From positions 1-64,000 of the forward strand of contig NZ_FNJV01000013.1 in assembly GCF_900103125.1 (NCBI RefSeq): 64,000 nucleotides of DNA, read 5' to 3'. Below the pieces are notes generated by a model. That model was not told where the DNA came from. It did no database searches and saw only the letters and a program-made list of their open reading frames with translations. Origin of the DNA: Mucilaginibacter sp. OK268 (GTDB taxonomy: Bacteria > Bacteroidota > Bacteroidia > Sphingobacteriales > Sphingobacteriaceae). The position numbers and the translations under genes were made by a program. Positions 53,984 to 62,666 of this stretch are shown here, piece after piece (the first letter of the stretch is position 1; every line of letters starts with the position of its first letter).

Positions 53984-54991
53984 ATGGAATACAGAAATTT
54001 AGGAAACACCAACGAAAAATTATCGGCCATTGGCCTGGGTTGCATGGGTATGAGCTTTGCCTATGGCCCCATTGATAATGAAGAGTCTATAGCCACCCTT
54101 AACCTGGCGCTCGACCTGGGCATCAACTTTTGGGATACGGCCGATATGTACGCCGACGGTAAAAACGAAGAACTGATATCGAAAGTACTTAAAACCAATC
54201 GCGATAAAGTATTTATCGCTACCAAATTTGGTTTCAGGTACCGTGATCCCAATGCTCCTTACGCAGGCAGCGGAAATTCAAATATTTATTTCGACGGATC
54301 ACCCGCCCATATCAAAAACGCGGTGGAAGGAAGCCTGAAACGTTTAGGTATCGACACCATCGACCTGTACTATGCGCACCGCATCGATCCTAATGTACCT
54401 GTGGAAGAAATGGTTGGCGCTATGGCCGAGCTGGTTAAAGAAGGGAAAGTACGTTACCTGGGCCTGTCAGAAGCGTCCGCGGCCAGCATTCGCAAGGCAC
54501 ATGCGGTTCACCCGATAGCCGCACTGCAAAGCGAATACTCTTTACTGAGCCGTGATGTAGAAGGTGATATCCTGTCCACCCTGCGCGAACTGAATATTTC
54601 GCTGGTACCTTACAGTCCGCTGGCCCGTGGCTTGGTAACCAACACGGTAAGTAAAGACGAATTAGCGGCTGATGACTTCCGCAGGATGCTGCCCCGTTTT
54701 AGCGAGGACAATTGGGACAATAACCAAAAACTAGCTCATGCCTTTGCCGATATTGCCCAACAAAAAAACGCCACACCTGCACAACTGGCTTTAGCCTGGG
54801 TATTGGCACAGGGCGATGATATTATACCTATCCCTGGCACCAAAAAACGTAAGTACCTGCAGGAAAATGCCGGTGCCGTTGATGTAAAATTATCCACTGC
54901 CGATTTGCAGGAAATAGGCGCCTTGTTGTTAAAATACCCTGATACCGGCGGCCGCTATAATGAAGCCTCTTTAAAACTAACTAACCTATAA
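53984..54991 (+). CDS. aldo/keto reductase
   Basis: The 335-residue NADPH-dependent carbonyl reductase has 'MEYRNLGNTNEKLSAIGLG' at the start, the catalytic set 'NFWDTADMYADGKNEE' (Asp, Tyr), 'FIATKFG' (Lys) and 'LYYAHRIDPNVP' (His), and 'PIPGTKKRKYLQEN' at the cofactor site. Its size and motifs resemble the YajO/perakine-reductase type. The frame extends to 53945, but ATG 53984 fits the family. Its TAA overlaps the next ATG by one base. Confidence 0.93.
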   Translation: MEYRNLGNTNEKLSAIGLGCMGMSFAYGPIDNEESIATLNLALDLGINFWDTADMYADGKNEELISKVLKTNRDKVFIATKFGFRYRDPNAPYAGSGNSNIYFDGSPAHIKNAVEGSLKRLGIDTIDLYYAHRIDPNVPVEEMVGAMAELVKEGKVRYLGLSEASAASIRKAHAVHPIAALQSEYSLLSRDVEGDILSTLRELNISLVPYSPLARGLVTNTVSKDELAADDFRRMLPRFSEDNWDNNQKLAHAFADIAQQKNATPAQLALAWVLAQGDDIIPIPGTKKRKYLQENAGAVDVKLSTADLQEIGALLLKYPDTGGRYNEASLKLTNL

Positions 54992-55959
54992 TGAAAGCCA
55001 TCTATTTTGAAGAAACGGGTGACCCTCAAAATGTGTTGTTATTAAAACAGTTTGACAAACCCACAACAAAGGAAAATCAGGTAATTGTAAAACCCCTGGG
55101 CAGCCCAATAAACCCTTCTGATTTTTTCTTCATCAGTGGTAATTACCGGGTCAAGCCCGAGTTACCGCAGATAGCGGGACTGGAAGGGGCCGGCATTATT
55201 GAAAGCACAGGCCCAGGTGTCGATCTGCCGGTTGGCGCCCTCGTATCTTTTTTCAGTCGGAATGCCTGGGCCGAATATGTAGCCTTGTCAAAGGATGATG
55301 TACTGGTGCTACCCGATGATTTTCCGGTAGATAAAGCCATTCAGTTTGCGCTAAACCCGATTACCGCCTGGGGTTTACTGGAGCGGGCAGACTTGAAGAC
55401 TGGCGACTGGCTATTGATCACCGCGGGTAATTCAGTCGTATCAAAATTGATCATACAAATAGCCAAGCTGCGCAGCATAAATGTAATAGCTACCGTGAGG
55501 GATGATAAAAATACAGCTACTTTAACCGCTTATGGTGCTCATGTTATTAATGTAAATAAAGATGACCTGATCGAATACGTCCAACAGGTAACCGAAGGTA
55601 AAGGCGCTCACGTAGCTTTGGACGCGGTAGGTGGCAAAACCGGCAGCGATGTTTTAAAATGCCTGCAACCCGGCGGCCGACTGATCATTTACAGCCGCTT
55701 AAGCCCTGACCCCATACAGCTTTACAGCGCCGATGTGCTTTACAAAAATATCTCCATCAACGGATTCGGTATCAGGGCTTACCTGGAAAGTAAAACTGCC
55801 GAACAAAAGGCCAGTATCATAAATTCGCTGGTAACCATTATTGGTGATCCTCAATTTAAAATGGAAGTTGCCGCGAGCTTTCCACTTGATAATTACCAGG
55901 AGGCTATCAAAACCGCCGTTGAAGCAAAAAAAGAAGGAAAAGTGCTGTTTAAATTTTAA
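54991..55959 (+). CDS. zinc-free MDR alcohol dehydrogenase / NADPH:quinone reductase-like enzyme
   Basis: The 322-residue protein has the GroES-like start 'MKAIYFEETGDPQNVLLLKQ' and a Rossmann half with 'WLLITAGNSVVSKLIIQIAK' and 'VALDAVGGKTGSDVLKCL'. The zinc ligands of true alcohol dehydrogenases are not evident, so it belongs to the quinone-reductase or enoyl-reductase (MECR-like) group. It is translationally coupled to the aldo/keto reductase gene. Confidence 0.9.
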   Translation: MKAIYFEETGDPQNVLLLKQFDKPTTKENQVIVKPLGSPINPSDFFFISGNYRVKPELPQIAGLEGAGIIESTGPGVDLPVGALVSFFSRNAWAEYVALSKDDVLVLPDDFPVDKAIQFALNPITAWGLLERADLKTGDWLLITAGNSVVSKLIIQIAKLRSINVIATVRDDKNTATLTAYGAHVINVNKDDLIEYVQQVTEGKGAHVALDAVGGKTGSDVLKCLQPGGRLIIYSRLSPDPIQLYSADVLYKNISINGFGIRAYLESKTAEQKASIINSLVTIIGDPQFKMEVAASFPLDNYQEAIKTAVEAKKEGKVLFKF

Positions 55960-55970
55960 ACATTAACCGT

Positions 55971-56750
55971 ATGCTCAGCAAAGATCTTGTCGTAAATAAG
56001 TTGTACATCATCCCGGCAGGCCATGGGATACTTAAGGCGTTTTTCTTCAATACCGATCTGGGGGCCGATAACCCCCAAATGATCCATTCGCCGCTTTGCA
56101 TTTATTTACTGGATACCAGCGATGGGCCTATCCTGATAGACACAGGCTTTGCCGAAGTTTTTCTGAACAATCCCGATTTTTACAAGGGCACACCGCTCGA
56201 CGGATTGTTGTACATGTATATGAAGGAGGAACACCGCATCCCCAATCTGCTTAAACGTGTTGGCTACCAACCGGAAGATATCAAACTGGTGATCGCTACA
56301 CATTTTCACAGCGACCATTCCGGCGGGAACCCCTATTTCCTGGAAACCCGTACCCCCATTCTGGTACAACAAAATGAGTTGGCTATTTTAGACGATGAAA
56401 ATTATTCGCCGCCGGCATGCCGTATCAGGGATATGAACTACCAGGTAATTGATGGCGACTACCAGCTGTGCGATAATATCCGGTTGATATCAACGCCGGG
56501 CCACTCACCCGGTCATCAGTCGGTACTCATCAATACAGCAAGTTCCAGTTATGTGTTGCTTTGTATCGATGCCGCGCTAACAGAAGCTAACTTCAGGAAT
56601 AATATACCCTATGCTGCACCGGATCCGGAACTGGCAGCCCCATCATTAAAAAAGATACAAGCTATTGCTGCTGAGCATAAGGCCTTCCCCATTTTTGGGC
56701 ATGATGAAAAGCAGGCTAAAGCGCTTAAAGTATATCCTGAATTTTATTGA
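55971..56750 (+). CDS. metallo-beta-lactamase-fold lactonase-like hydrolase
   Basis: The 259-residue protein has the N-acyl-homoserine-lactone lactonase pattern: 'ILIDTGF', metal site 'IATHFHSDHSGGN' (His 111, His 113, Asp 115, His 116), 'STPGHSPGHQSV' and 'CIDAALTE'. Length and motifs fit AiiA-like enzymes, which open lactone rings, though other MBL hydrolases share them. It follows the quinone-reductase-like gene by 11 bp and ends the operon. Confidence 0.82.
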   Translation: MLSKDLVVNKLYIIPAGHGILKAFFFNTDLGADNPQMIHSPLCIYLLDTSDGPILIDTGFAEVFLNNPDFYKGTPLDGLLYMYMKEEHRIPNLLKRVGYQPEDIKLVIATHFHSDHSGGNPYFLETRTPILVQQNELAILDDENYSPPACRIRDMNYQVIDGDYQLCDNIRLISTPGHSPGHQSVLINTASSSYVLLCIDAALTEANFRNNIPYAAPDPELAAPSLKKIQAIAAEHKAFPIFGHDEKQAKALKVYPEFY

Positions 56751-56943
56751 TAGCAACCCCGTTATAGATAAAACTTATACGTTTAAACAAGCAAAACAGA
56801 CATGCCGTTATTTACGGCATGTAAAAAATCAGGCAAGGTAATTATTGTGCTAAATCAGTACGTTTTTGTCATTAAGAAGTAACAAAATGCTAAAAAACTT
56901 ATCTAAAATAAGTTAGTATAATATTTATCCATAATTTAGTTTT

Positions 56944-57348
56944 ATGCCTTTTGTACGAATAAGCTTATTGAAAACATTGGCTACTGATGCCAAGGACAAA
57001 ATATCCAAGGCGGTACATGAATCATTAATGGCAGAATTTAATGTACCCCTGGATGATTACTTTCATGTTATTGAAGAGCTGGAGGCCTCGCAATTATACT
57101 ACCCCAAAAACTATCTGGGTATAGCGCACAGCGGCAATATGGTGTACGTGCAGATAACGGCAGGCTCGGGCCGCACCTATCAACAAAAAGAAAAACTATA
57201 CGCCGCCATCGCCGGTAAAATAGCAGCCCAAACCCCTGTACTGATCAATGATGTGATCATCACACTGGTAGAAAACGGCGGCAAAGAAAACTGGTCGTTC
57301 GGCGAGGGTAAAATTCAAAACCTGAGCCATATTAAAACTGCAGAGTAA
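56944..57348 (+). CDS. tautomerase family protein
   Basis: The 134-residue protein begins 'MPFVRISLL', so Met removal exposes the catalytic N-terminal Pro of the 4-oxalocrotonate tautomerase superfamily. Further family features are 'DAKDKISKAVHESLMAEFNV' and 'VYVQITAGSGRTYQQKEKLY'. It is longer than the 62-residue classic form and resembles the MSAD/Cg10062-like two-unit type. It stands alone on the plus strand. Confidence 0.85.
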   Translation: MPFVRISLLKTLATDAKDKISKAVHESLMAEFNVPLDDYFHVIEELEASQLYYPKNYLGIAHSGNMVYVQITAGSGRTYQQKEKLYAAIAGKIAAQTPVLINDVIITLVENGGKENWSFGEGKIQNLSHIKTAE

Positions 57349-57490
57349 AAATAGCAGGCATAGCAGCATTGCTCCTGCTTATATGTCGTTTTTATACAAT
57401 TTATTACCGCTAACCACCTGTAGTTTTGTAAAGAACAGATAGTTTGTTGTTGTATCACTTTATCATTAATCAGCGTAAATAATTAAAACC

Positions 57491-58090
57491 ATGGCAATTG
57501 AACCACAAATTTTACCAAGAATAGCTATCCGCAGTATTGGTGGGGGCTTATTGCTCATGGCCCTTTTTACCATGATGTGGGCGGGTATAGCACAGGGCGG
57601 CCTGGAGCATTATGATCATCACGCGGTGTTGATCCTTTTTTCTATTTTCAGTGTCATATTTGTGGTATACGGCATTACAATATTAATAGCTGCGCAAAGA
57701 TTTCCCAAATTTACCGGCGACAGCGATGCGGCCGAAGGTAAAATGATGGCTACCCGTTTCGGGATCATTTTTGGTATTGAAGGAACGGCCATACCCATTA
57801 TTTCGGTTATACTGCTGGTGTTGGGATATCAACAGTTTACGTTACCCGCCATTGCCCTGATTGTTGGTTTGCACTTTTACCCCATGGCAAAAGTGTTCAA
57901 CAGAACAATCGACTATTATTTAGCCACCTGGACCTGCCTGGCAGCCTTAACCGGTATCATCCTGATGGCCGGTCACCAGTATACCCAGGCGCTTGATTTA
58001 ACCATAATGGGTATTGGAGTAGCCCTGGCCACTTCTGCTTATGGCTTTTATATGCTGGTTAGCGGATATAACTTAATTAAAAAACGATAG
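57491..58090 (+). CDS. hypothetical multi-helix membrane protein
   Basis: The 199-residue protein has six predicted membrane helices ('SIGGGLLLMALFTMMWAGIA', 'VLILFSIFSVIFVVYGITIL', and four more to the end) and short loops. I do not recognise the family. A TAGTTTTG box at 57421-57428 could be the -7 element of its promoter. No partner gene is coupled to it. Confidence 0.7.
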   Translation: MAIEPQILPRIAIRSIGGGLLLMALFTMMWAGIAQGGLEHYDHHAVLILFSIFSVIFVVYGITILIAAQRFPKFTGDSDAAEGKMMATRFGIIFGIEGTAIPIISVILLVLGYQQFTLPAIALIVGLHFYPMAKVFNRTIDYYLATWTCLAALTGIILMAGHQYTQALDLTIMGIGVALATSAYGFYMLVSGYNLIKKR

Positions 58091-58221
58091 CAGGAAACGG
58101 GTTTGAGTCCTGCCGACCCTACTTTATATTACACTATGAAACCATCATGAGCTACCGCTCACACCAGAATGGATAAATCGGCTCATGATAGCTTCATTGC
58201 GATTAAAAAACAAATTATCTA

Positions 58222-58710
58222 ATGAAAAATCATCATTATCAAACAAACGTAACCTGGACCGGTAATACAGGTGACGGAACTAAAGATTACCGGGCTTATG
58301 AACGATGTCACGAGATCAACATTGATGGCAAACAGTGTATCTTAGGTTCATCAGATCCAAATTTTCGTGGCGACAGATCAAAGCACAGTCCCGAGGACCT
58401 GCTGGTTGCGGCGGTTTCTTCTTGTCATATGCTGTGGTACCTGCATTTGTGCACTACAGTGGGAGTTGTGGTAACCGCCTATGAAGACAATGCCGAAGGC
58501 GTAATGCTTGAGAACAGGAACGGAAGCGGCTGCTTTACCGTGATACTGTTAAGACCGGTGATTACCATTATGGACAGGGCGATGATTGACAAAGCCGAGG
58601 AACTGCATAAGGAAGCTAATAAAATGTGTTTTATTGCTAACTCCTGCAATTTCCCTATCCTGCATGAAGCGCGCTACCAGGTTGTTACGGAGGAAGATCT
58701 GGCCATATAA
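58222..58710 (+). CDS. OsmC/Ohr-like family protein
   Basis: The 162-residue protein has the OsmC start 'YQTNVTWTGNTGDGTKDYRA', the first redox Cys in 'AVSSCHMLWYLHLC' and the second in 'MCFIANSCNFPI'. OsmC-like proteins reduce organic peroxides with paired cysteines. Position near oxidoreductases and a tautomerase fits a stress role. A chorismate-mutase-like gene begins 2 bp after the stop. Confidence 0.88.
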   Translation: MKNHHYQTNVTWTGNTGDGTKDYRAYERCHEINIDGKQCILGSSDPNFRGDRSKHSPEDLLVAAVSSCHMLWYLHLCTTVGVVVTAYEDNAEGVMLENRNGSGCFTVILLRPVITIMDRAMIDKAEELHKEANKMCFIANSCNFPILHEARYQVVTEEDLAI

Positions 58711-58712
58711 AA

Positions 58713-59075
58713 ATGATCGTTGCTACACTGAAAAATAACGAAGCTAAGCCCTCCTATAAGTATAAAAAGATGACCACCAGCAACCTACCCGACGAATGCC
58801 GGGACATGACCGATATACGTCGGGAAATTGACGCTATAGACAGGCTGGTGATCGCATTAATAGGTCGCCGGTTTAAGTATGTACAAGCGGCTGCCAAATT
58901 CAAAAGAAACCCCACTGACGTAGCCTCGCCCGAGCGGTTTAAAGCCATGCTTGCCGAAAGAAGGTCCTGGGCACAAGCAGAAGGACTTTGCCCCGACGCG
59001 ATAGAAAAAATGTACGCCGACCTGGTAAACCATTTTATTGCCGAGGAACTAAAAACCTGGAAGGCCCATCATTAA
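58713..59075 (+). CDS. chorismate mutase / PchB-like protein
   Basis: The 120-residue protein is an all-helical AroQ-type domain: 'MTDIRREIDAIDRLVIALIG', 'RRFKYVQAAAKFK' and 'AEGLCPDAIEKMYADLVNHF'. The pattern fits isochorismate pyruvate lyase or monofunctional chorismate mutase, with no pathway genes nearby to decide. ATG 58770 is a possible later start; the first 19 residues are Lys-rich and not typical. Likely co-transcribed with the OsmC gene. Confidence 0.8.
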   Translation: MIVATLKNNEAKPSYKYKKMTTSNLPDECRDMTDIRREIDAIDRLVIALIGRRFKYVQAAAKFKRNPTDVASPERFKAMLAERRSWAQAEGLCPDAIEKMYADLVNHFIAEELKTWKAHH

Positions 59076-59092
59076 AGATCCGGCTTTTTTGT

Positions 59093-59115
59093 AGAGACGC
59101 ATCACATGCGTCTCT
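59093..59115. repeat. AGAGACGCAT palindrome
   Basis: A perfect 10-bp inverted repeat AGAGACGCAT-CAC-ATGCGTCTCT. A relative with a different loop is at 60937-60959. Confidence 0.8.
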
Positions 59116-59151
59116 GATTATAATATATCGTAGATACCGTGTACAAAAGGC

Positions 59152-59225
59152 CTGTCACCCTGAGCTTGTCGAAGGGCGTGCGCAGAGGCCTGCCCCCCAT
59201 GCTTCGACGGGGCTCCATGACACCC
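59152..59225. repeat. interspersed palindrome upstream of the GIY-YIG gene
   Basis: CTGTCACCCTGAGCTTGTCG then AAG is mirrored by CTTCGACGGGGCTCCATGAC then ACC. It is about 75 bp long and closely matches the repeat at 59563-59637, so the two frame the GIY-YIG gene in the same orientation. Confidence 0.85.
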
Positions 59226-59267
59226 GTTTTTCTATTTTTACCAAGACGATTAGCTATCTTTAAATTG

Positions 59268-59561
59268 ATGAACCATTATCATGTTTATATATTGCGTTGT
59301 AGCGACGGCACCTATTATACAGGAATAACCAACAACATCGAAAGAAGATTAATAGAACACCAATCAGGCGAAAACCCAAAGTGTTATACTTATAAACGCC
59401 TACCTGTAACACTTGTTTTTAATGAAGTGTTTAATGACGTCAATCAGGCAATCGCTTTTGAAAAACAAGTAAAAGGCTGGCGGCGCGAAAAGAAAGAGGC
59501 TATTATAAATGGCAATTGGGATCTATTGCCAGAATTAGCGAAAACCTTTAAAAACAAATAG
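59268..59561 (+). CDS. GIY-YIG endonuclease family protein
   Basis: The 97-residue protein has 'YHVYILRCSDGTYYTGITNN' (VYI...YTG form of the GIY-YIG core), the catalytic Arg in 'IERRLIEHQ' and the Glu in 'AFEKQVKGWRREKK'. It differs from the tRNA-associated copies at 37.9-38.5 kb. ATG 59268 is the sensible start. An earlier in-frame ATG (59139) would translate the palindrome itself. It is framed by two similar palindromes. Confidence 0.92.
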   Translation: MNHYHVYILRCSDGTYYTGITNNIERRLIEHQSGENPKCYTYKRLPVTLVFNEVFNDVNQAIAFEKQVKGWRREKKEAIINGNWDLLPELAKTFKNK

Positions 59562-59562
59562 G

Positions 59563-59637
59563 CCTGTCACCCTGAGCTCGTCGAAGCGTCGTGAACAGAG
59601 GCCGCCCACCATGCTTCGACGGGCTCAGCATGACACC
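59563..59637. repeat. interspersed palindrome downstream of the GIY-YIG gene
   Basis: CCTGTCACCCTGAGCTCGTC then GAAGC is mirrored by GCTTCGACGGGCTCAGCATG then ACACC, beginning right after the stop codon of the nuclease gene. Confidence 0.85.
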
Positions 59638-59717
59638 TTGTTTTATCCTTTAAGGATGCCTTTTCTTCTTCAGAGTTTCGCGAAATATATCCTCCCGCAA
59701 AAGAGACCTAAAAATTA

Positions 59718-60260
59718 TTAAACAGCAGGTATCCCCACCTCAGTAGCAGGCTTGCGTTTTAAGATCAATGCGGCTATTAAAGCGATAACCAGGCCCACAG
59801 GCAAAATCTCCATATAGGTAAGCACGATCACCCCCAGCGGATTTTTATACATAGCGGCATAACCTGCCATTTGCTCCTTTTGCCGGGCGATCTCGGCCTG
59901 GCTGGCCCCACTCGCTTGTGCTTTGGAGATAACGTGCGCCACATATTTATCCATAAAATCGGGCATGAAACAATAATACGCAACCAGCCATGTCAGTACA
60001 TATATGGTTGAACCCACCAACGCGATGTAAAGCCCCATTTTAAAAGCCTTCCCAAAGGAGATAGCGCCATTATTATATTTATCCCTAAAATTTTTGACAG
60101 CGACAAAAATAAAGGAAAAGGCCACGATCATAGATACGTAGCCCATCCACATACTGCCCTCAAAGTTTGAGTTATTGTAGTGGCCAACAACCGCAACCAT
60201 CATCCATCCTGCTGTGATGATTCCTGCGATTGCTCCAAAAACAAGTACATTTTTTTTCAT
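59718..60260 (-). CDS. DUF4199 domain membrane protein
   Basis: The 180-residue protein has four membrane helices in the DUF4199 arrangement: 'VLVFGAIAGIITAGWMMVAV', 'GYVSMIVAFSFIFVAVKNFR', a central 'KMGLYIALVGSTIYVLTWLV' and a last helix 'LPVGLVIALIAALILKRK', with a helical amphipathic stretch before the last. ATG 60260 is preferred to 60305. DUF4199 genes often sit beside LuxR-type regulators in Bacteroidota, as here. Function unknown. Confidence 0.85.
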   Translation of the reverse strand: MKKNVLVFGAIAGIITAGWMMVAVVGHYNNSNFEGSMWMGYVSMIVAFSFIFVAVKNFRDKYNNGAISFGKAFKMGLYIALVGSTIYVLTWLVAYYCFMPDFMDKYVAHVISKAQASGASQAEIARQKEQMAGYAAMYKNPLGVIVLTYMEILPVGLVIALIAALILKRKPATEVGIPAV

Positions 60261-60378
60261 GATGTTTATTTTAATTGGTTTAACAGGACAAAGTTGAGCG
60301 ATCAAAAACTTTTTACGGTCATACTTTTGGGTGATTTTGATGAACGAAACATCATTTCATACCAAAGTATGAGCTTTA

Positions 60379-60852
60379 TTAGGGTATAATGCACAATCTT
60401 TTAGCCATTTCAATAGCCTGCGTCCGGCGTTTTACTTCCATTTTATCAAACAGGTTTGATGAGTGCGTTTTAATGGTATTTAACGATACAAACAAACGTG
60501 CGGATATTTCCTGATTACTTAGCCCTTCGGCCATCAACTCCAATACTTCCAGCTCACGCCGGCTCAGATTAAGACGGGTCAATTCATGCTGATTTGGAGA
60601 AAAGTCAGACACGTTACTGATATAAACTGGTTTTTCAACTACCACCATTTCAACTTTGGGCTTAGTCAATTTTAAGGCAAGCCAGATCCCAAGCAAAGTA
60701 AAGAGCACAGCTATGGCACCTACATAAACCTCATAAGCGTTACTGATAATAATAAAATGAAACTCGAGCCATTTCAATAAAAACAAAAGCACAGCCAACG
60801 CGGCGCCATATAGCACAATACGCTTGTTTTTGATAAATAACTTAAATGTCAT
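60379..60852 (-). CDS. membrane-anchored LuxR-type transcriptional regulator
   Basis: The 157-residue protein has two N-terminal membrane helices ('IVLYGAALAVLLFLLKWLEF' and 'VYVGAIAVLFTLLGIWLALK') and a C-terminal LuxR/FixJ helix-turn-helix ('LSRRELEVLELMAEGLSNQE', 'LFVSLNTIKTHSSNLFDKM'). There is no receiver domain, so it would be a DNA-binding protein tethered to the membrane. It is upstream of the DUF4199 gene on the same strand, 118 bp away, and the two are probably co-regulated. Confidence 0.88.
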   Translation of the reverse strand: MTFKLFIKNKRIVLYGAALAVLLFLLKWLEFHFIIISNAYEVYVGAIAVLFTLLGIWLALKLTKPKVEMVVVEKPVYISNVSDFSPNQHELTRLNLSRRELEVLELMAEGLSNQEISARLFVSLNTIKTHSSNLFDKMEVKRRTQAIEMAKRLCIIP

Positions 60853-60936
60853 GATAATGCCGGTTTGCTGATTTCATCTTAAAAATAAGCTATTTTAAAC
60901 AGATATTAAACCCCTCATTATAAGTATCAAACAAAA

Positions 60937-60959
60937 AGAGACGCCTACGATGCGTCTCT
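60937..60959. repeat. AGAGACGC palindrome, second copy
   Basis: AGAGACGC-CTACGAT-GCGTCTCT lies between the NTF2-like gene and the LuxR gene, with the same arms as the repeat at 59093. Confidence 0.8.
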
Positions 60960-60985
60960 GTGGATAACCTAATGGTATAAAGATT

Positions 60986-61507
60986 TCAATCGCCCCAGAA
61001 CATTTCTTCTTTAGCTTCATCAGCGGTAAATACTTCAACCTTGATGATCTTGCCATTCTCCACGGTGTACACATCAATATTATCTACATCCAAAATACCA
61101 CCGGCAGGCTGGGCGGCATTCCAGTGCAGCAGGCAGGCCACTTTGTTACCACTAACACAGATGGATTTGATATCGGTGAGCTTTAAGGTATTGGCAGATA
61201 GTTCAAACATTTTGCCTACCATCTGAAACACCTCATTACTGGAATGTTTAATGCCCGAAATGCGACTGTTACCTGGCTGGCTCCACTGCACATCAGGATG
61301 TAACAGGGTGTTTAATTTTTCAATATCTGCCACTTGTACGGCGTTTAAAAAATCGGTTACTACTTGTTTTACTTCGTTTTTCATGTTACTTGTTGTTGTT
61401 TGATGAATAGAATTTGTTAGTTGTGTCTGGCTGTAGCCAATGGTGGCCAACAGGCATAGCACACCGGTCATTTTGATTGATAAATGCTTTGTTTTAAATA
61501 GCGACAT
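60986..61507 (-). CDS. secreted NTF2/SnoaL-like family protein
   Basis: From ATG 61507 the protein has 173 residues with a probable signal peptide ('IKMTGVLCLLATIGYSQ'), then a SnoaL-like domain ('VTDFLNAVQVADIEKLNTLL', 'HPDVQWSQPGNSRI', 'VYTVENGKIIKVEVFTADEA'). The upstream ORF start at 61591 is poor. It is divergent from an AraC regulator (146 bp between starts), which may control it. The ligand is unknown. Confidence 0.82.
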   Translation of the reverse strand: MSLFKTKHLSIKMTGVLCLLATIGYSQTQLTNSIHQTTTSNMKNEVKQVVTDFLNAVQVADIEKLNTLLHPDVQWSQPGNSRISGIKHSSNEVFQMVGKMFELSANTLKLTDIKSICVSGNKVACLLHWNAAQPAGGILDVDNIDVYTVENGKIIKVEVFTADEAKEEMFWGD

Positions 61508-61653
61508 GGTGTTTTCCTTTCTTTTTGATAAACCAAAGGTCGCCCGGAAAGCCAGCTTATAACTTACCATTACGCGACATCTGCTTACCACATTACGCCA
61601 TTTTTTGGCAGTGCCATTTACTACAGGTACATTAGTACAGCAATCAAAAAATC

Positions 61654-62661
61654 ATGGAAGATCAGCTTAAAAAACTAACAATAAGTTTACTGGCCTACGC
61701 TGTACAACGCGACCTGTCTCCCGAAACATTGTGCCGTTTATCAAACATATCCACGGCCCAGTTGCAAACGGATAAACAGCCGCTTAGCCCCAAACAGGTG
61801 GGCGACTTATGGCTCAACGCTATTCATTTAAGTAAGGATGATTTATTTGGCCTGCACTTTGGTGAGTCGTTGCAGCTATCGGCACTGGGTATTGTTGGCG
61901 AGATCATTAAGAGCAGCGAAACCGTTGGTAATGCCTTAACTATTGCCGCATCGTTAACCCATTTAATCACCACAGCATTTACTTTGAATGTAAGGCAAAA
62001 TGAAGATTCTTTTTCGGTAGAATTTATCCCAACTTCACCTGATTGGCAAAGCTCTACTACATCGGTACAAACACTTGACCTGTTGATGGTTTTTGTGGTA
62101 CATGAACTGGATGGATTGATGATGAAAAAGATAAGTCCGCGGGCTATCAGCTACGGCAGGCCAATTGATAACATTGCGGAATATGAACGCGTAATGCGCT
62201 GCAAGCCGGTTATGAATGCCGCTACTAACACCCTCACCTTTGATAAAAAATACTGGGACGAGCAGATCATCACCGCTAACTATGAACTACAGCAGATCTT
62301 ACTCCAAAAGGTAAGTCCGCTGAAAGATGCGCTGGCTGAAAAACAAACGCTCAAAAACCGGATCCATAATTATTTGCTGGCCAACTCTTATTTAGGCATC
62401 GTATCGTTGGAAGATATAGCGGCCAACTTTAATATCAGCGCGCGAACTTTGCAACGGAAACTCAAAGAAGAAGGCATTAACTTTCAGCAGGTGGCTGATG
62501 AGGTGCGCAAATCACTGGCCATTAACTATTTAAAAGCAGGTTCCTATCCGGTTAAGGAAATATCCTACATGCTGGGTTATAACGAGCTAAGCGCTTTTAC
62601 CCGCACCTTTAAACGGTGGACAGGGATTACCCCGGCCATTTATCAGAAGAATTATAATTGA
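61654..62661 (+). CDS. AraC-family regulator with arabinose-binding-type N-terminal domain
   Basis: The 335-residue protein has a PF12625-like effector domain ('KDDLFGLHFGESLQLSALGI', 'VGNALTIAASLTHLI') and a C-terminal AraC HTH pair ('DIAANFNISARTLQRKLKEE' and 'VKEISYMLGYNELSAFTRTF'). This is the OruR/ArgR-like AraC subgroup. It is divergent from the secreted NTF2-like gene, its likely target. Confidence 0.9.
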   Translation: MEDQLKKLTISLLAYAVQRDLSPETLCRLSNISTAQLQTDKQPLSPKQVGDLWLNAIHLSKDDLFGLHFGESLQLSALGIVGEIIKSSETVGNALTIAASLTHLITTAFTLNVRQNEDSFSVEFIPTSPDWQSSTTSVQTLDLLMVFVVHELDGLMMKKISPRAISYGRPIDNIAEYERVMRCKPVMNAATNTLTFDKKYWDEQIITANYELQQILLQKVSPLKDALAEKQTLKNRIHNYLLANSYLGIVSLEDIAANFNISARTLQRKLKEEGINFQQVADEVRKSLAINYLKAGSYPVKEISYMLGYNELSAFTRTFKRWTGITPAIYQKNYN

Positions 62662-62666
62662 TTGGC

